Shown here one piece after another: positions 16,806 to 25,989 of a stretch of DNA of 64,000 nt (positions are counted from its first letter, which is position 1; each line of letters starts with the position of its first letter). The stretch lies in NCBI GenBank assembly GCA_044352985.1, contig JBILCU010000013.1, forward strand, positions 42,195-106,194, read 5' to 3'. The position numbers were made by a program, and so were the translations under genes. Below the pieces are notes generated by a model. It was not told the origin of the DNA. It ran no database searches and saw only the letters and a program-made list of their open reading frames with translations. The stretch comes from JADJDM01 sp044352985. GTDB lineage: Bacteria > Bacteroidota > Bacteroidia > B-17B0 > Aurantibacillaceae.

Positions 16806-19800
16806 TTTATGCAATTTAAAACTTTATATTCAAAATTATCTCCAATATATTTATTCCATTCAGTTTTAGTTAAATTTCTTTTAAGCATTGCACACAATTC
16901 ATCAGCCATTTTTGCCATATTGGTATCAAATTCACGAAGTTTTAAATCCGAACATGAAGTTATAATTTTCCCTTTAGGTGTCAGCATCATTCCCCTGACA
17001 TAAATATCAGAATTTGTAATTGAAGCCGGACTGCTTTTTTTATTTAAATAATCGACTACAATTATTTTTTTATCTGATGATAATGCCACGCATTTTTTTA
17101 AATTATCATTATACTCCAACTTACTAATAGACCCTTTTGAAATTTTTGTAGAGCTTTGTTCGACGGGTAATTTTCCTGAGTAATCATATTCGTATAAAAT
17201 CCCTAAAGAGGTTCCAATAAAAAGTTTTTTTGAATGCTTATCATATCTAATTGCTGTAATAGAACCGGGAATGTTTTTCAATAAATATTCATATTCAGTT
17301 CCCTTTACAGAAAGGAGTTCGCCGGTAGTTGTGCCAACAAGCAAAAACTCTCCTGAATAGTTGCAATTGGATGAAATAGTCTTTTCAATTTTAGCATTTT
17401 TAACGTCTTTTGGTTGATTGATGTCGAATGAAAAAATTTCACCATTTTTATTAACAAGCTGAATGATATTGTTATTTATGTTTCCTGCACGCAACAATCC
17501 TTTCAAGAATGTAAAGTCAGTAATATGATTTACCGTTTTTTTATCTGTTACTTTGAATAGTGAAACAGTATAATTGTCGTAACCAACAATAACAGTTTTA
17601 GAAACCTCATCAAATTGAGAGAAATTTATTGTGCCATTTTTAGCAAGTGTATTTAGATCCTCAGAAATTATTTTGCGAGAATTAATATCCCAAAAATAAA
17701 TGGCACCATTGTTTCCAAGGGTAAAAAATGCACTTTCATTGATGTAACCAATAAGTTTTTGTTCTTTTTCAGTTTTGTTTTTATAGCTAAAGTAATTCTC
17801 CGATTTTAATTCTGAGAATGCATTATTAATCCCATTATAAATTACAGGATCTAATTTATTCCCGAAAATTTCATGGTGATAATTAAACGCATGCATAGCA
17901 AGGAGACCAGACAATTGACTATCATCAAATTTCTCGTTGGATTTGTAGGCTAATTGTTGAGATAATGTTGCTAGTGACAAGTCTTTTGCTTTTTTTTCGG
18001 AACTAATTGCCGAATTTTTAGATTCCTCCGCAATTTGTGTTTGCTTTTTTGCATTTTCTGCCTCACTATTAGCTCTTTCGGCTTCTGTTTGAGCTTTCTT
18101 TGCTTGTATTTGGGCAAAAGCAGTTGCTTCAAGCGCAATGTTTTTTTGAGATAAAGCAGCAATAGCAGATTTCTCGGCATCTTGTTTTGCCAACACAGCT
18201 AATTCAGCATTTTTCAGTGCATTTTCTTTTGATTTAAGTGCCTCCGTTTTTGAGTTCTCCGCTAGGTTTCTTGAGTTAATGGCTTCTTGTTTCGACTTAT
18301 TAGCTTCTTCCGTTTTTTTAATTGCCAAATCTTGTTGGTCAATCGCTTTGTTTCTCTCTACAAAAGCCCATGCTGTGAAGCCAATTAAAACTAAAAGAAT
18401 AACTGATGTAATTAGTATTGTTGAACGTTTTTTTTGCTTAATTACATCGTCGCTTTTCAATAAAAACTCATTCGAAGATTGTATAAAAGCAGACGATTTA
18501 TTCAGTTTCTCTTGAGGAGAAAGAGTTGACTCATCAAATTTCACCAATTGATACTGATTAAAGTTGAAATTTGAAATCCAATTTTGAAAATAATTAAGTG
18601 AACCAATAGTTAGTAGATAATCTTTGGATCTGTTATTATCTTCCCACTTTTCCAATTGCTTTTTAAAATCGCCTAATATTAAATAATTATCATGATCCTT
18701 TTCTGTCCATTCAGTAAGATCGTTCCAGTTTCTGATTAATGATTCGTGAGTAATATCAATAATGCCATTATCATTTAAAACAATAGTAGGATTTAAACTA
18801 TTTATAAATGGTTGTACTAAAGTATTTTCAGTATCTCTAAATGGTTTTAGTAAATTTGAAATGGTGAAGTTATTTACTTTTTCATTATTGAGAATTTGCT
18901 TAATCTCAATAACACTCATTCTATTTCTTACAATTCTGTTATTGTTTTTCTTTGTTAAGCAGGTGAAAATTTTTTTCAGCGTGTCTTTTAATTCTTCTTT
19001 ATTAAAATTTGTTTCCGTAGCATCACTAAAATTTTCAATTGAATTATTGTATAGTTCCTTGGCGTGTGCGTTTAACACATTTAAAAGACTTGGATTGGCA
19101 AGTATTTTTCGTTTAAAATCGCTTTGATTTTTTAACCATTCGTAAAAAAGTGTTTTTTGATCAGCAGGTAAGGCTTCCGGTTTCATTCCGCCGACTTTAG
19201 CAAAATGAATCAAGTCCATTTCCTCAGATTTATCTTCTTTATGAGATCGCCAGATTCTGTTTAGCGCGTGCTGAAGAATAGGTAACTGATCTTGCCCATC
19301 GGTTAGTTCATTAATGATTTTTTCAATGAGGCGATTGTTAATTTTGTCACCACACAGTAATGCTGGTTCTAAAATGGCTTTATGTATTTCCTGCCGTTTA
19401 AGACGCGGGACAAAGAACTGACTGTAAACAATGTGTTCGGGTAATCCTTTAAATGTTGCACAATCTCCAATGTAATCGGAGCGCATGGTGCAAACAATAT
19501 AAATGGGTAAATTCTTTTCTTTAGCAATTCTGCTGGTTTCAATAATTAAATTAATTAATGTTGCTGATTCAACAGAAGGTTTGCCATTATTGAAATTTTC
19601 TGAGTTGGTAAACAACTCTTCAAACTGATCAATTAGAATTAATAAATTGGAACATTTTGCATTGATACTTGCAAGTTCTGTTTCTGAGTTTTTTATGGTC
19701 GATTCTTCATCATAATAAAATTCAGATTCCTTATAAACTTTTACCAGAGATGAAAATCCGTAACTTAATTCCTCCTCTACATGGCTTAAGTTATTAATTT

Positions 19801-20101
19801 CAAGAAACTTATTTAGCGCAAAAGCTAAATTTTTCAAAGGAGATCTTTCCGGTTTCATGTCGGCAATAATCCAATTATTAAAGCGTGATTTAAAAAAGCC
19901 TGCTCTAGCTCTTGGAATAAGACCCGCATAAATTAAAGAAGATTTACCATCTCCGGATGCGCCAGTTACCATGATAAACTTTTTATCCTGCAACTGACTA
20001 ATAATTTTACTGATGTGTTCTTCTCTGCCCTTAAAAAAAACGGATTCGTCTTGATTAAATGGTCGAAGACCAGGATATGGACAAATACTGAACTCTGACA
20101 T
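16802..20101 (-). CDS. Membrane-tethered nSTAND1 NTPase with C-terminal beta-propeller
   Basis: This 1099-residue protein (from the ATG at 20101) opens with CPYPGLRPFNQDESVFFKGR, the hallmark of the novel STAND-1 family. Walker A is GASGDGKSS (47-55) and Walker B is LLILIDQFEELF (about 153-164). A helical STAND region follows to about 540. One hydrophobic helix (about 562-579, ITSVILLVLIGFTAWAFV) is preceded by KQKKR, so by the positive-inside rule the NTPase is cytosolic and the rest periplasmic. Next is an Ala/Lys/Glu-rich coiled coil (about 580-715), then a WD40-like propeller (about 750-1060; examples AFFTLGNNGAIYFWDIN, KLFIGTSLGILYEYDYSG). It is the first gene of the five-gene operon. 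STAND proteins act as ligand-triggered switches; the ligand is unknown. Confidence 0.92.
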   Translation of the reverse strand: MSEFSICPYPGLRPFNQDESVFFKGREEHISKIISQLQDKKFIMVTGASGDGKSSLIYAGLIPRARAGFFKSRFNNWIIADMKPERSPLKNLAFALNKFLEINNLSHVEEELSYGFSSLVKVYKESEFYYDEESTIKNSETELASINAKCSNLLILIDQFEELFTNSENFNNGKPSVESATLINLIIETSRIAKEKNLPIYIVCTMRSDYIGDCATFKGLPEHIVYSQFFVPRLKRQEIHKAILEPALLCGDKINNRLIEKIINELTDGQDQLPILQHALNRIWRSHKEDKSEEMDLIHFAKVGGMKPEALPADQKTLFYEWLKNQSDFKRKILANPSLLNVLNAHAKELYNNSIENFSDATETNFNKEELKDTLKKIFTCLTKKNNNRIVRNRMSVIEIKQILNNEKVNNFTISNLLKPFRDTENTLVQPFINSLNPTIVLNDNGIIDITHESLIRNWNDLTEWTEKDHDNYLILGDFKKQLEKWEDNNRSKDYLLTIGSLNYFQNWISNFNFNQYQLVKFDESTLSPQEKLNKSSAFIQSSNEFLLKSDDVIKQKKRSTILITSVILLVLIGFTAWAFVERNKAIDQQDLAIKKTEEANKSKQEAINSRNLAENSKTEALKSKENALKNAELAVLAKQDAEKSAIAALSQKNIALEATAFAQIQAKKAQTEAERANSEAENAKKQTQIAEESKNSAISSEKKAKDLSLATLSQQLAYKSNEKFDDSQLSGLLAMHAFNYHHEIFGNKLDPVIYNGINNAFSELKSENYFSYKNKTEKEQKLIGYINESAFFTLGNNGAIYFWDINSRKIISEDLNTLAKNGTINFSQFDEVSKTVIVGYDNYTVSLFKVTDKKTVNHITDFTFLKGLLRAGNINNNIIQLVNKNGEIFSFDINQPKDVKNAKIEKTISSNCNYSGEFLLVGTTTGELLSVKGTEYEYLLKNIPGSITAIRYDKHSKKLFIGTSLGILYEYDYSGKLPVEQSSTKISKGSISKLEYNDNLKKCVALSSDKKIIVVDYLNKKSSPASITNSDIYVRGMMLTPKGKIITSCSDLKLREFDTNMAKMADELCAMLKRNLTKTEWNKYIGDNFEYKVLNCIK

Positions 20102-20107
20102 GAACAC

Positions 20108-20115
20108 CAAAATTA
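20108..20115 (-). promoter_or_regulatory. -7 promoter box of the STAND operon
   Basis: The minus strand reads TAATTTTG, an exact TAnnTTTG match, six bases upstream of the ATG at 20101. It overlaps the earlier TTG codon at 20110, which argues for the later start. The upstream region shared with uppS is AT-rich and shows no clear -33 element. Confidence 0.4.
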
Positions 20116-20213
20116 ATAAAATAAGTTAAAATAGATTTATTTAAATTTATGTATTGCTGAGCTTACAACATAACTGATAAAAAGTAAAATTCTTTAATTC
20201 ACCACAATTTCTG

Positions 20214-20221
20214 TATCTTCG
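20214..20221 (+). promoter_or_regulatory. -7 promoter box of the uppS-bamA operon
   Basis: TATCTTCG fits TAnnTTYG and ends 20 bases before the uppS ATG. It probably drives uppS, bamA and the two ompH-like genes, which are closely spaced. Confidence 0.4.
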
Positions 20222-20241
20222 CACACGTTTAAAAACAGGAA

Positions 20242-20985
20242 ATGAACTTTAAAAGCGAGATTGATTTAAACAGATTGCCTCAACACGTTGCCGTTATTAT
20301 GGACGGAAACGGAAGATGGGCAAAAAAGCAGGGTGAACAACGTATTTTTGGGCACCAAAATGGGGTTTCTTCTGTTCGTGAAACTGCTGAAGCAGCAGCT
20401 GAACTTGGCGTTAAATACTTAACTTTATATGCATTTAGTACCGAAAATTGGAACCGACCTAAAGATGAAGTAGATGCGCTTATGGAATTGTTGGTTTTCA
20501 CCATCGGTAATGAAACCGAAACCTTATTAAAAAATGGTATTCGTTTAGAAACAATCGGAGATGTTGATAATTTACCTAAATCCTGCATCAGAGAATTAGA
20601 AGAAGCAAAGAAAAAAACAGCATTATGCAAACGAATGACTTTAGTAATTGCATTAAGCTATTCATCAAAATGGGAAATTGTAAATGCCGTAAAATCTATA
20701 GCGCAAGATGTTAAAGCGGAAATTTTAAATACAGATGAAATCAACGAAAATTTAATTTCTTCCAGATTGTGTACTGCAGGAATTCCTGATCCTGAATTGA
20801 TGATTAGAACAAGTGGAGAACATCGAATTAGTAATTTTTTACTTTGGCAACTTTCCTATGCTGAGTTTTATTTTACTTCAAAGCTTTGGCCCGATTTCAG
20901 AAAAGATGATTTTTATGAGGCCATATATAGCTTTCAAAACAGAGAAAGAAGATTTGGTAAAACCAGTGAGCAATTAACACAATAA
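20242..20985 (+). CDS. uppS: Isoprenyl transferase (undecaprenyl diphosphate synthase)
   Basis: UppS condenses isopentenyl diphosphate units onto farnesyl diphosphate in cis to make the C55 lipid carrier for peptidoglycan and surface glycans. The catalytic Asp21 sits in HVAVIMDGNGRWAKKQG. LTLYAFSTENWNRP and the C-terminal block DPELMIRTSGEHRISNFLLW with QLSYAEFYF are standard signatures. Length (247) is normal. The gene heads a run with bamA (11 bases downstream), a common Bacteroidota order linking lipid carrier supply and outer-membrane assembly. Confidence 0.97.
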   Translation: MNFKSEIDLNRLPQHVAVIMDGNGRWAKKQGEQRIFGHQNGVSSVRETAEAAAELGVKYLTLYAFSTENWNRPKDEVDALMELLVFTIGNETETLLKNGIRLETIGDVDNLPKSCIRELEEAKKKTALCKRMTLVIALSYSSKWEIVNAVKSIAQDVKAEILNTDEINENLISSRLCTAGIPDPELMIRTSGEHRISNFLLWQLSYAEFYFTSKLWPDFRKDDFYEAIYSFQNRERRFGKTSEQLTQ

Positions 20986-20996
20986 TTTTAAGTTGC

Positions 20997-23606
20997 GTGC
21001 CTTCAATTTCTAACCCTATTAAAAATAAAATCAGTTATTTGTTTAAATACACGTTTGCTGTATTCTTATGTTTTAGTTCTACTTTTTTGATTTCACAAAA
21101 CACTGGTGGCATCAAACAGATAGGGACAAATGCAGATGTTAATTATGCCAATCCTTCTGAATACACACTTGCGGCTTTTGATGTAAAAGGGTTAAAATCA
21201 TTAGATAAAAATGTCATTAAATTAATGTCCGGATTGTATGAAGGGCAAAAATTTAAAATTCCTGGCGATGCAACCGCTGATGCTATTAAGAAATTATGGA
21301 AAACAGGCTTTTTCGATAACGTTCAATTGTATTTAGAGAAAACCGTAGGAAATGAAGCTTGGTTGTATTTTGAAGTGATTGAAAAACCACGTCTTTCTAA
21401 GTTTTCATTGAAAGGTGTTAAGAAAACTGAAGCAGATGACATTCGCGAAAAAATACGATTGGTTAAACAGAAAATTGTAACCGAATACTTGCTTGCAAAT
21501 ACAAAAACTTTAATTAAAGAATTTTTTGTAGATAAAGGTTATTATAATGTTAATGTAGAAATTTTAAGCGAAGTTGAAAAAGATTCAAAAAACAAAGATG
21601 TTATTTTAACAATAAAAGTAGATAAAGGTACTAAGGTTAGAATTCAGGATGTTGAATTTTTTGGAAATACAGTTATCAAAAGTGCTAAGCTTCGTCGTAA
21701 AATGAAAGATACAAAGCGCTACAGAAAATGGAATATTTTTAATGGGGGTAAATTTTTGGAAGAAAATTATGAAGCTGATAAACCTAAATTACTTGAAAAA
21801 TATCTTCAATTGGGTTACAGAGATGCTCGCATTGCAAAAGATACCTTTTATTTTGTTGCCCAAAACCGTGTAAAAATTGATATTACAATGGATGAAGGAA
21901 GAAGATATTATTTCAGGAACATTTCATGGTTAGGCAATGCTAAATTCAGAAGCGGGCAGTTAGACACCTTACTAGGAATTAAAAAAGGAGACATTTTTAA
22001 CCAAGCGCTATTAGAACAAAAACTTTACATGAATCCAAGTGGAATTGATATCAGTTCGCTTTACATGGATGATGGATATTTATTTTTTCAGGTGAACCCA
22101 ACAGAAACCAATGTTGAAAATGATTCCATTGATTTAACGATTAACATTTATGAAGGAAAGCAAGCCATTATTAATAAAGTTACGGTTGTAGGAAATACTA
22201 AAACAAATGATCATGTAATTTATCGTGAAATCAGAAGTCGACCAGGCCAACTGTTTCGTCGTTCGGATATTATGCGTTCGCAACAAGAGTTGTCTAATTT
22301 AGGGTATTTTAATCCCGAAAAAATGGGAGTAACTCCAACGCCAAATCCTGCAGAAGGAACAGTTGATATTGAATACCGAGTGGAAGAAAAACCATCTGAT
22401 CAGTTAGAGCTTTCAGGCGGCTGGGGCGCAGGTCAATTGGTAGGAACACTTGGCGTTTCTTTTAATAATTTTTCCGCAAAAAATTTCTTTAAAAAAGGTT
22501 CATGGCAACCACTACCATCTGGTGATGGTCAAAAACTTTCAATAAGAGCGCAAAGTTCTGGAGTGTTTTACCAGAGTTATAATTTTTCATTTACTGAGCC
22601 TTGGTTAGGTGGAAAAAAACCACAATCACTAAGTTTTAGCATGTTCCGTAACATACAAACTAACGGACAAAAGAAAAAAATAGAAGATGCAGACGGAAAT
22701 AAAATTAATAATCCTGCAAGAGCTTATATCATGATTACCGGAACCTCTGTTGGTTTTGGAAAACGATTAAAATGGCCCGATGATTATTTTAATATTTATC
22801 TGGAACAGTATTACGGAAATTATAATCTAAAAAACTTTACTTCTGTATTTACGTTTGGTAATGGGATGGCAAATAATATTAAAACAACCTTTAACATTAG
22901 CAGAAACTCTTTAAAGGGGAATCCTATTTTTCCCACAGGTGGTTCAATTGTGAATTTTTCAACCATTTTAACGCCGCCATATTCATTATTAAACGGTAAA
23001 AATTACGAAGGAATAACCGATCAGGAGCGCTTTAAGTTCTTAGAGTTTCAAAAATATAAATTCACCACTCAGTGGTACATGCAACTTACCAATAAACGTG
23101 TAGCTGAAGGTAAAGAAGCAAGAAACCTTATTTTGAGAACAAGTTTCGGTTGTGGGATACTAGGCATGTATAATAAAAAAGTTGGGTTATCACCTTTTGA
23201 ACGTTTTTATTTAGGAGGAAGTGGTTTAACAGGTTTTGCATTGGATGGCCGTGAAATTATTGCCTTACGAGGTTATCAGGATAACTCAATTGCTGGAGTT
23301 AGAGGTCAAGGCGCTGCCATGATTGCTAAATATACAATGGAGTTACGTTACCCAATTTCATTAAACCCACAGGCAACAGTGTTTGCGCTTAGCTTTTTAG
23401 AGGCGGGTAATGCAGTGGACAATATAAAACAATTCAATCCATTTAGCGTTAAACGAAGTGCAGGAGTAGGAGTTAGGATATTTTTACCGATGTTTGGCTT
23501 GTTAGGGTTCGATTATGGCTGGAATTTTGATACAACGCCAAATAACCCGCAGCTATATAAAGGTAAGTTTCACTTTACTATCGGCGCACAAATTGGAGAA
23601 TTGTAA
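20997..23606 (+). CDS. bamA: Outer membrane protein assembly factor BamA
   Basis: BamA inserts beta-barrel proteins into the outer membrane. This 869-residue protein has a signal region ending near SSTFLISQ. A string of POTRA domains spans about 45-470, for example FDVKGLKSLDKNVIKLMSG, FSLKGVKKTEADDIREKI and INKVTVVGNTKTNDHVIYRE. The C-terminal Omp85 barrel carries the family motif region around RGYQDNS and the final FHFTIGAQIGEL strand. The frame begins at GTG 20997; no better ATG lies near. The barrel surface loops are long, as usual in Bacteroidota. Its neighbours uppS and two periplasmic OmpH chaperones fit an outer-membrane biogenesis operon. Confidence 0.96.
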   Translation: MPSISNPIKNKISYLFKYTFAVFLCFSSTFLISQNTGGIKQIGTNADVNYANPSEYTLAAFDVKGLKSLDKNVIKLMSGLYEGQKFKIPGDATADAIKKLWKTGFFDNVQLYLEKTVGNEAWLYFEVIEKPRLSKFSLKGVKKTEADDIREKIRLVKQKIVTEYLLANTKTLIKEFFVDKGYYNVNVEILSEVEKDSKNKDVILTIKVDKGTKVRIQDVEFFGNTVIKSAKLRRKMKDTKRYRKWNIFNGGKFLEENYEADKPKLLEKYLQLGYRDARIAKDTFYFVAQNRVKIDITMDEGRRYYFRNISWLGNAKFRSGQLDTLLGIKKGDIFNQALLEQKLYMNPSGIDISSLYMDDGYLFFQVNPTETNVENDSIDLTINIYEGKQAIINKVTVVGNTKTNDHVIYREIRSRPGQLFRRSDIMRSQQELSNLGYFNPEKMGVTPTPNPAEGTVDIEYRVEEKPSDQLELSGGWGAGQLVGTLGVSFNNFSAKNFFKKGSWQPLPSGDGQKLSIRAQSSGVFYQSYNFSFTEPWLGGKKPQSLSFSMFRNIQTNGQKKKIEDADGNKINNPARAYIMITGTSVGFGKRLKWPDDYFNIYLEQYYGNYNLKNFTSVFTFGNGMANNIKTTFNISRNSLKGNPIFPTGGSIVNFSTILTPPYSLLNGKNYEGITDQERFKFLEFQKYKFTTQWYMQLTNKRVAEGKEARNLILRTSFGCGILGMYNKKVGLSPFERFYLGGSGLTGFALDGREIIALRGYQDNSIAGVRGQGAAMIAKYTMELRYPISLNPQATVFALSFLEAGNAVDNIKQFNPFSVKRSAGVGVRIFLPMFGLLGFDYGWNFDTTPNNPQLYKGKFHFTIGAQIGEL

Positions 23607-23627
23607 TAAAATAAAAAGATATTGCTC

Positions 23628-24152
23628 ATGAAAAAAATAATTGGCACGTTTTTAGTTTTATGCTTGCTGCTTACAAATAAAAGTTTTGCTCAAAAGTTTG
23701 CGTATGTTGATTCTGATTTTATTTTAAACAGTATGCCGGAATACAAATCAGCAAAAACTGAAATGGATAAAATATCAGCTGATTGGCAAAAAGAAATGGA
23801 ATTGAAATATGCAGAAATAGATAAAATGAACAAAGCCTATCAGGCAGAGTCAATTTTATTAACGGATGATATGAAGAAAAAAAGAGAATCTGAAATTGCA
23901 TCAAAAGAAACAGAGGCGCGTGATTTTCAAAAATCAAAGTTTGGTATTGATGGAGAATTATTTAAAAAAAGAATGGAATTAATAAAGCCAATACAAGATA
24001 AAATATATAACGCCGTTAAAATTGTTGCTGATAAAGGTGGTTTTGCCATCATTTTTGATAAAAACAGCGACATTACCATGTTATATACCAACCCAAAATT
24101 TGATAAAAGTCAGGCAGTTTTAGAACAATTAGGAATAGGTAAAAAGAAATAA
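23628..24152 (+). CDS. OmpH/Skp-family periplasmic chaperone (first copy)
   Basis: This 174-residue protein has a signal peptide (KKIIGTFLVLCLLLTNKSFA) followed by FAYVDSDFILNSMPEY, the classic OmpH start. Long charged helices (about 45-120) form the tentacle-like coiled coil of Skp. Skp holds unfolded outer-membrane proteins for BamA. The start is the ATG at 23628, since the earlier in-frame TTG at 23622 would only add residues in front of a perfect signal peptide. It lies 21 bases after bamA. A second copy follows 41 bases later. Confidence 0.93.
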   Translation: MKKIIGTFLVLCLLLTNKSFAQKFAYVDSDFILNSMPEYKSAKTEMDKISADWQKEMELKYAEIDKMNKAYQAESILLTDDMKKKRESEIASKETEARDFQKSKFGIDGELFKKRMELIKPIQDKIYNAVKIVADKGGFAIIFDKNSDITMLYTNPKFDKSQAVLEQLGIGKKK

Positions 24153-24193
24153 TTAAATTCGTAACTCGAAAAAACAAAACAAAAAAACAGAAA

Positions 24194-24775
24194 ATGAAAA
24201 AAATCACACTTTCTTTATTTATTGCATTAGCAACAATAGGATTTAACAATAACATCAATGCGCAAAAAATTGCTCATTTGCGAGTTGATTCATTATTAAC
24301 TTTAATGCCTGAAGCAAAAAAAGCAGAAACACTAGCGCAGGATTTTTTAAAACAATTTGAAAAAGAAATTGCTTCCATGAACACTGAGTTTCAAACTAAA
24401 TACGGTGATTACATGGCTAATCAGGCAACATACAGTGATTTAATTAGAAAAAACAAAGAAGAAGAATTACAAATGTTACAACAACGTATTGAGGCATTTA
24501 AAGAACAAGCACAGCAAGAATACCAAAATAAAAATGCTGAATTGTCAAAGCCAATTTACGATAAAGCAAAAAAAGCAATTGATGCTGTAGCAAAAGAAAA
24601 TGGCTATAAATATGTATTGGATACAAGTTCTGGTGTTGTATTGTATAGCGAGCCAACTGAAGATATTTTACAATTGGTGAAAAAGAAATTAGATACAATG
24701 CCTGAAGTTAGTTTACCTGGTGCAGCAAAAGAAACAGCGCCTACTCAAACTCCAAAAAAACCTGGCACAAAATAG
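24194..24775 (+). CDS. OmpH/Skp-family periplasmic chaperone (second copy)
   Basis: This 193-residue paralogue of the preceding gene has a signal peptide ending near NNINAQ, then KIAHLRVDSLLTLMPEAKKA. A long helical region (about 45-120) follows, and then YKYVLDTSSGVVLYSEPTED. The C-terminal tail is proline/threonine-rich (about 175-193) and is missing from the first copy. The two may assemble together or serve different clients; the sequence does not decide. It is the last gene of the uppS-bamA run and is followed by a strong terminator. Confidence 0.93.
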   Translation: MKKITLSLFIALATIGFNNNINAQKIAHLRVDSLLTLMPEAKKAETLAQDFLKQFEKEIASMNTEFQTKYGDYMANQATYSDLIRKNKEEELQMLQQRIEAFKEQAQQEYQNKNAELSKPIYDKAKKAIDAVAKENGYKYVLDTSSGVVLYSEPTEDILQLVKKKLDTMPEVSLPGAAKETAPTQTPKKPGTK

Positions 24776-24800
24776 TTTTATTTTATCATCATAATAATTT

Positions 24801-24831
24801 AAAAAAACCTCCGAAAAACGGAGGTTTTTTT
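24801..24831 (+). terminator. Rho-independent terminator after the uppS-bamA-ompH operon
   Basis: CCTCCG (24808-24813) pairs with CGGAGG (24819-24824) around an AAAAA loop. The flanking A run and T run extend the stem and provide the U tract. It is the clearest terminator in the window. Confidence 0.85.
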
Positions 24832-24887
24832 ATGCATAAATCTTTCATATTCGCCTTATTAATTAAATATACATGGCTTTTAATTCT

Positions 24888-24895
24888 TATTTTTG
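24888..24895 (+). promoter_or_regulatory. -7 promoter box of hemE
   Basis: TATTTTTG matches TAnnTTTG exactly. It overlaps the TTG codon at 24893 that opens the longest frame, so translation must begin further on, at 24941 or 24953. Confidence 0.45.
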
Positions 24896-24952
24896 AAACT
24901 TGTGTTTGTCGTCAATGTAGAAAAAATTCTACTATCAAAAATGAACTATAAA

Positions 24953-25987
24953 ATGAGTACTTTAAAAAATGATTTAATATTAAGAGCTGCCTTAGGTAAA
25001 GAAGTTGAACGCGTACCTGTTTGGTTAATGCGTCAAGCAGGCAGAACTTTGCCTGAATATAAAGCGGTTCGAGCTAAAGCAAAAAACTTTATTGATTTTG
25101 TAAAAAACCCTGAAATGGCCGCCGAGGTTACCATACAGCCGGTTGATATTTTAGGCGTTGATGCAGCAATAATTTTTTCAGACATCTTAGTTATACCTGA
25201 AGCAATGGGGCTTCCTTATCAAATGATTGAAAGTAAAGGACCTGTTTTTGAAAAAATAATTGAAACGCAAAGTGATGTAAATCAACTTAAAATAAGCGAA
25301 GCAGAAGATTTAAGTTATGTAATTAAAGCGATTGAACTAACAAAAAAACAATTGGATAATCGTGTGCCTTTAATTGGGTTTTGCGGCGCACCTTGGACAT
25401 TGCTTGCCTACATGACTGAGGGTGGTGGCAGTAAAACATTTAGTAAGGCAAAAAAGTTTTTATACACCGAACCAAAATTAGCGCACCAGGTGCTTGAAAA
25501 AATTGCACTTTCTTCTATCAATTATCTAAATGCGCAAATTGAAGCAGGAGCCAACATGGTTCAAATATTCGATTCCTGGGCAGGTGCTTTAAGTCCGAAA
25601 CAATATAAGGAGTTTTCATTGCGATACATTTCCATGATTTGCGATGGCATTAACAACAAAGTGCCTGTAACAGTATTCGCAAAAGATGCACATTACGCAA
25701 TTAAAGATATTGCTTCCATAAATTGTAACACTATTGGTTTAGATTGGACCATGAATCCTGATAAAGCAAGATTGGATGCCGGAGCAAATAAAACACTTCA
25801 AGGAAATGCCGATCCTTGCCTATTGTATGCCGATGAAGAAACCATACAAACAGAAACAATCAACATGCTTAAACAATTCGGTAAACAAAACTACATAGCC
25901 AATCTTGGCCATGGGCTTTATCCTGATACCGAAAAAAGAAAAATCAAATTTTTTGTCGACACCATTAAATCTTATTCATTCAACTAA
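24953..25987 (+). CDS. hemE: Uroporphyrinogen decarboxylase
   Basis: HemE removes four acetate carboxyls from uroporphyrinogen III to give coproporphyrinogen III in haem synthesis. The N-terminal signature VPVWLMRQAGRTLPEYKAVR is complete. FSDILVIPEAMGLPY and the IGFCGAPWTLLAYMTEGGGS motif follow, with the TIM-barrel ending YIANLGHGLYPDTEKRKI. I chose the ATG at 24953 (344 residues, MSTLKNDLI) as the family start; 24941 is an alternative. The longer frame back to 24893 is excluded by the promoter box. No other haem gene is in the window. The peptide transporter gene begins two bases after its stop. Confidence 0.96.
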   Translation: MSTLKNDLILRAALGKEVERVPVWLMRQAGRTLPEYKAVRAKAKNFIDFVKNPEMAAEVTIQPVDILGVDAAIIFSDILVIPEAMGLPYQMIESKGPVFEKIIETQSDVNQLKISEAEDLSYVIKAIELTKKQLDNRVPLIGFCGAPWTLLAYMTEGGGSKTFSKAKKFLYTEPKLAHQVLEKIALSSINYLNAQIEAGANMVQIFDSWAGALSPKQYKEFSLRYISMICDGINNKVPVTVFAKDAHYAIKDIASINCNTIGLDWTMNPDKARLDAGANKTLQGNADPCLLYADEETIQTETINMLKQFGKQNYIANLGHGLYPDTEKRKIKFFVDTIKSYSFN

Positions 25988-25989
25988 TC

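Noticed and set aside
17971..18380. Repetitive A/K/E-rich stretch that might be read as tandem DNA repeats
   Set aside because: It encodes the coiled coil of the STAND protein. The units are not DNA repeats, and the opposite-frame open frames there are shadows.
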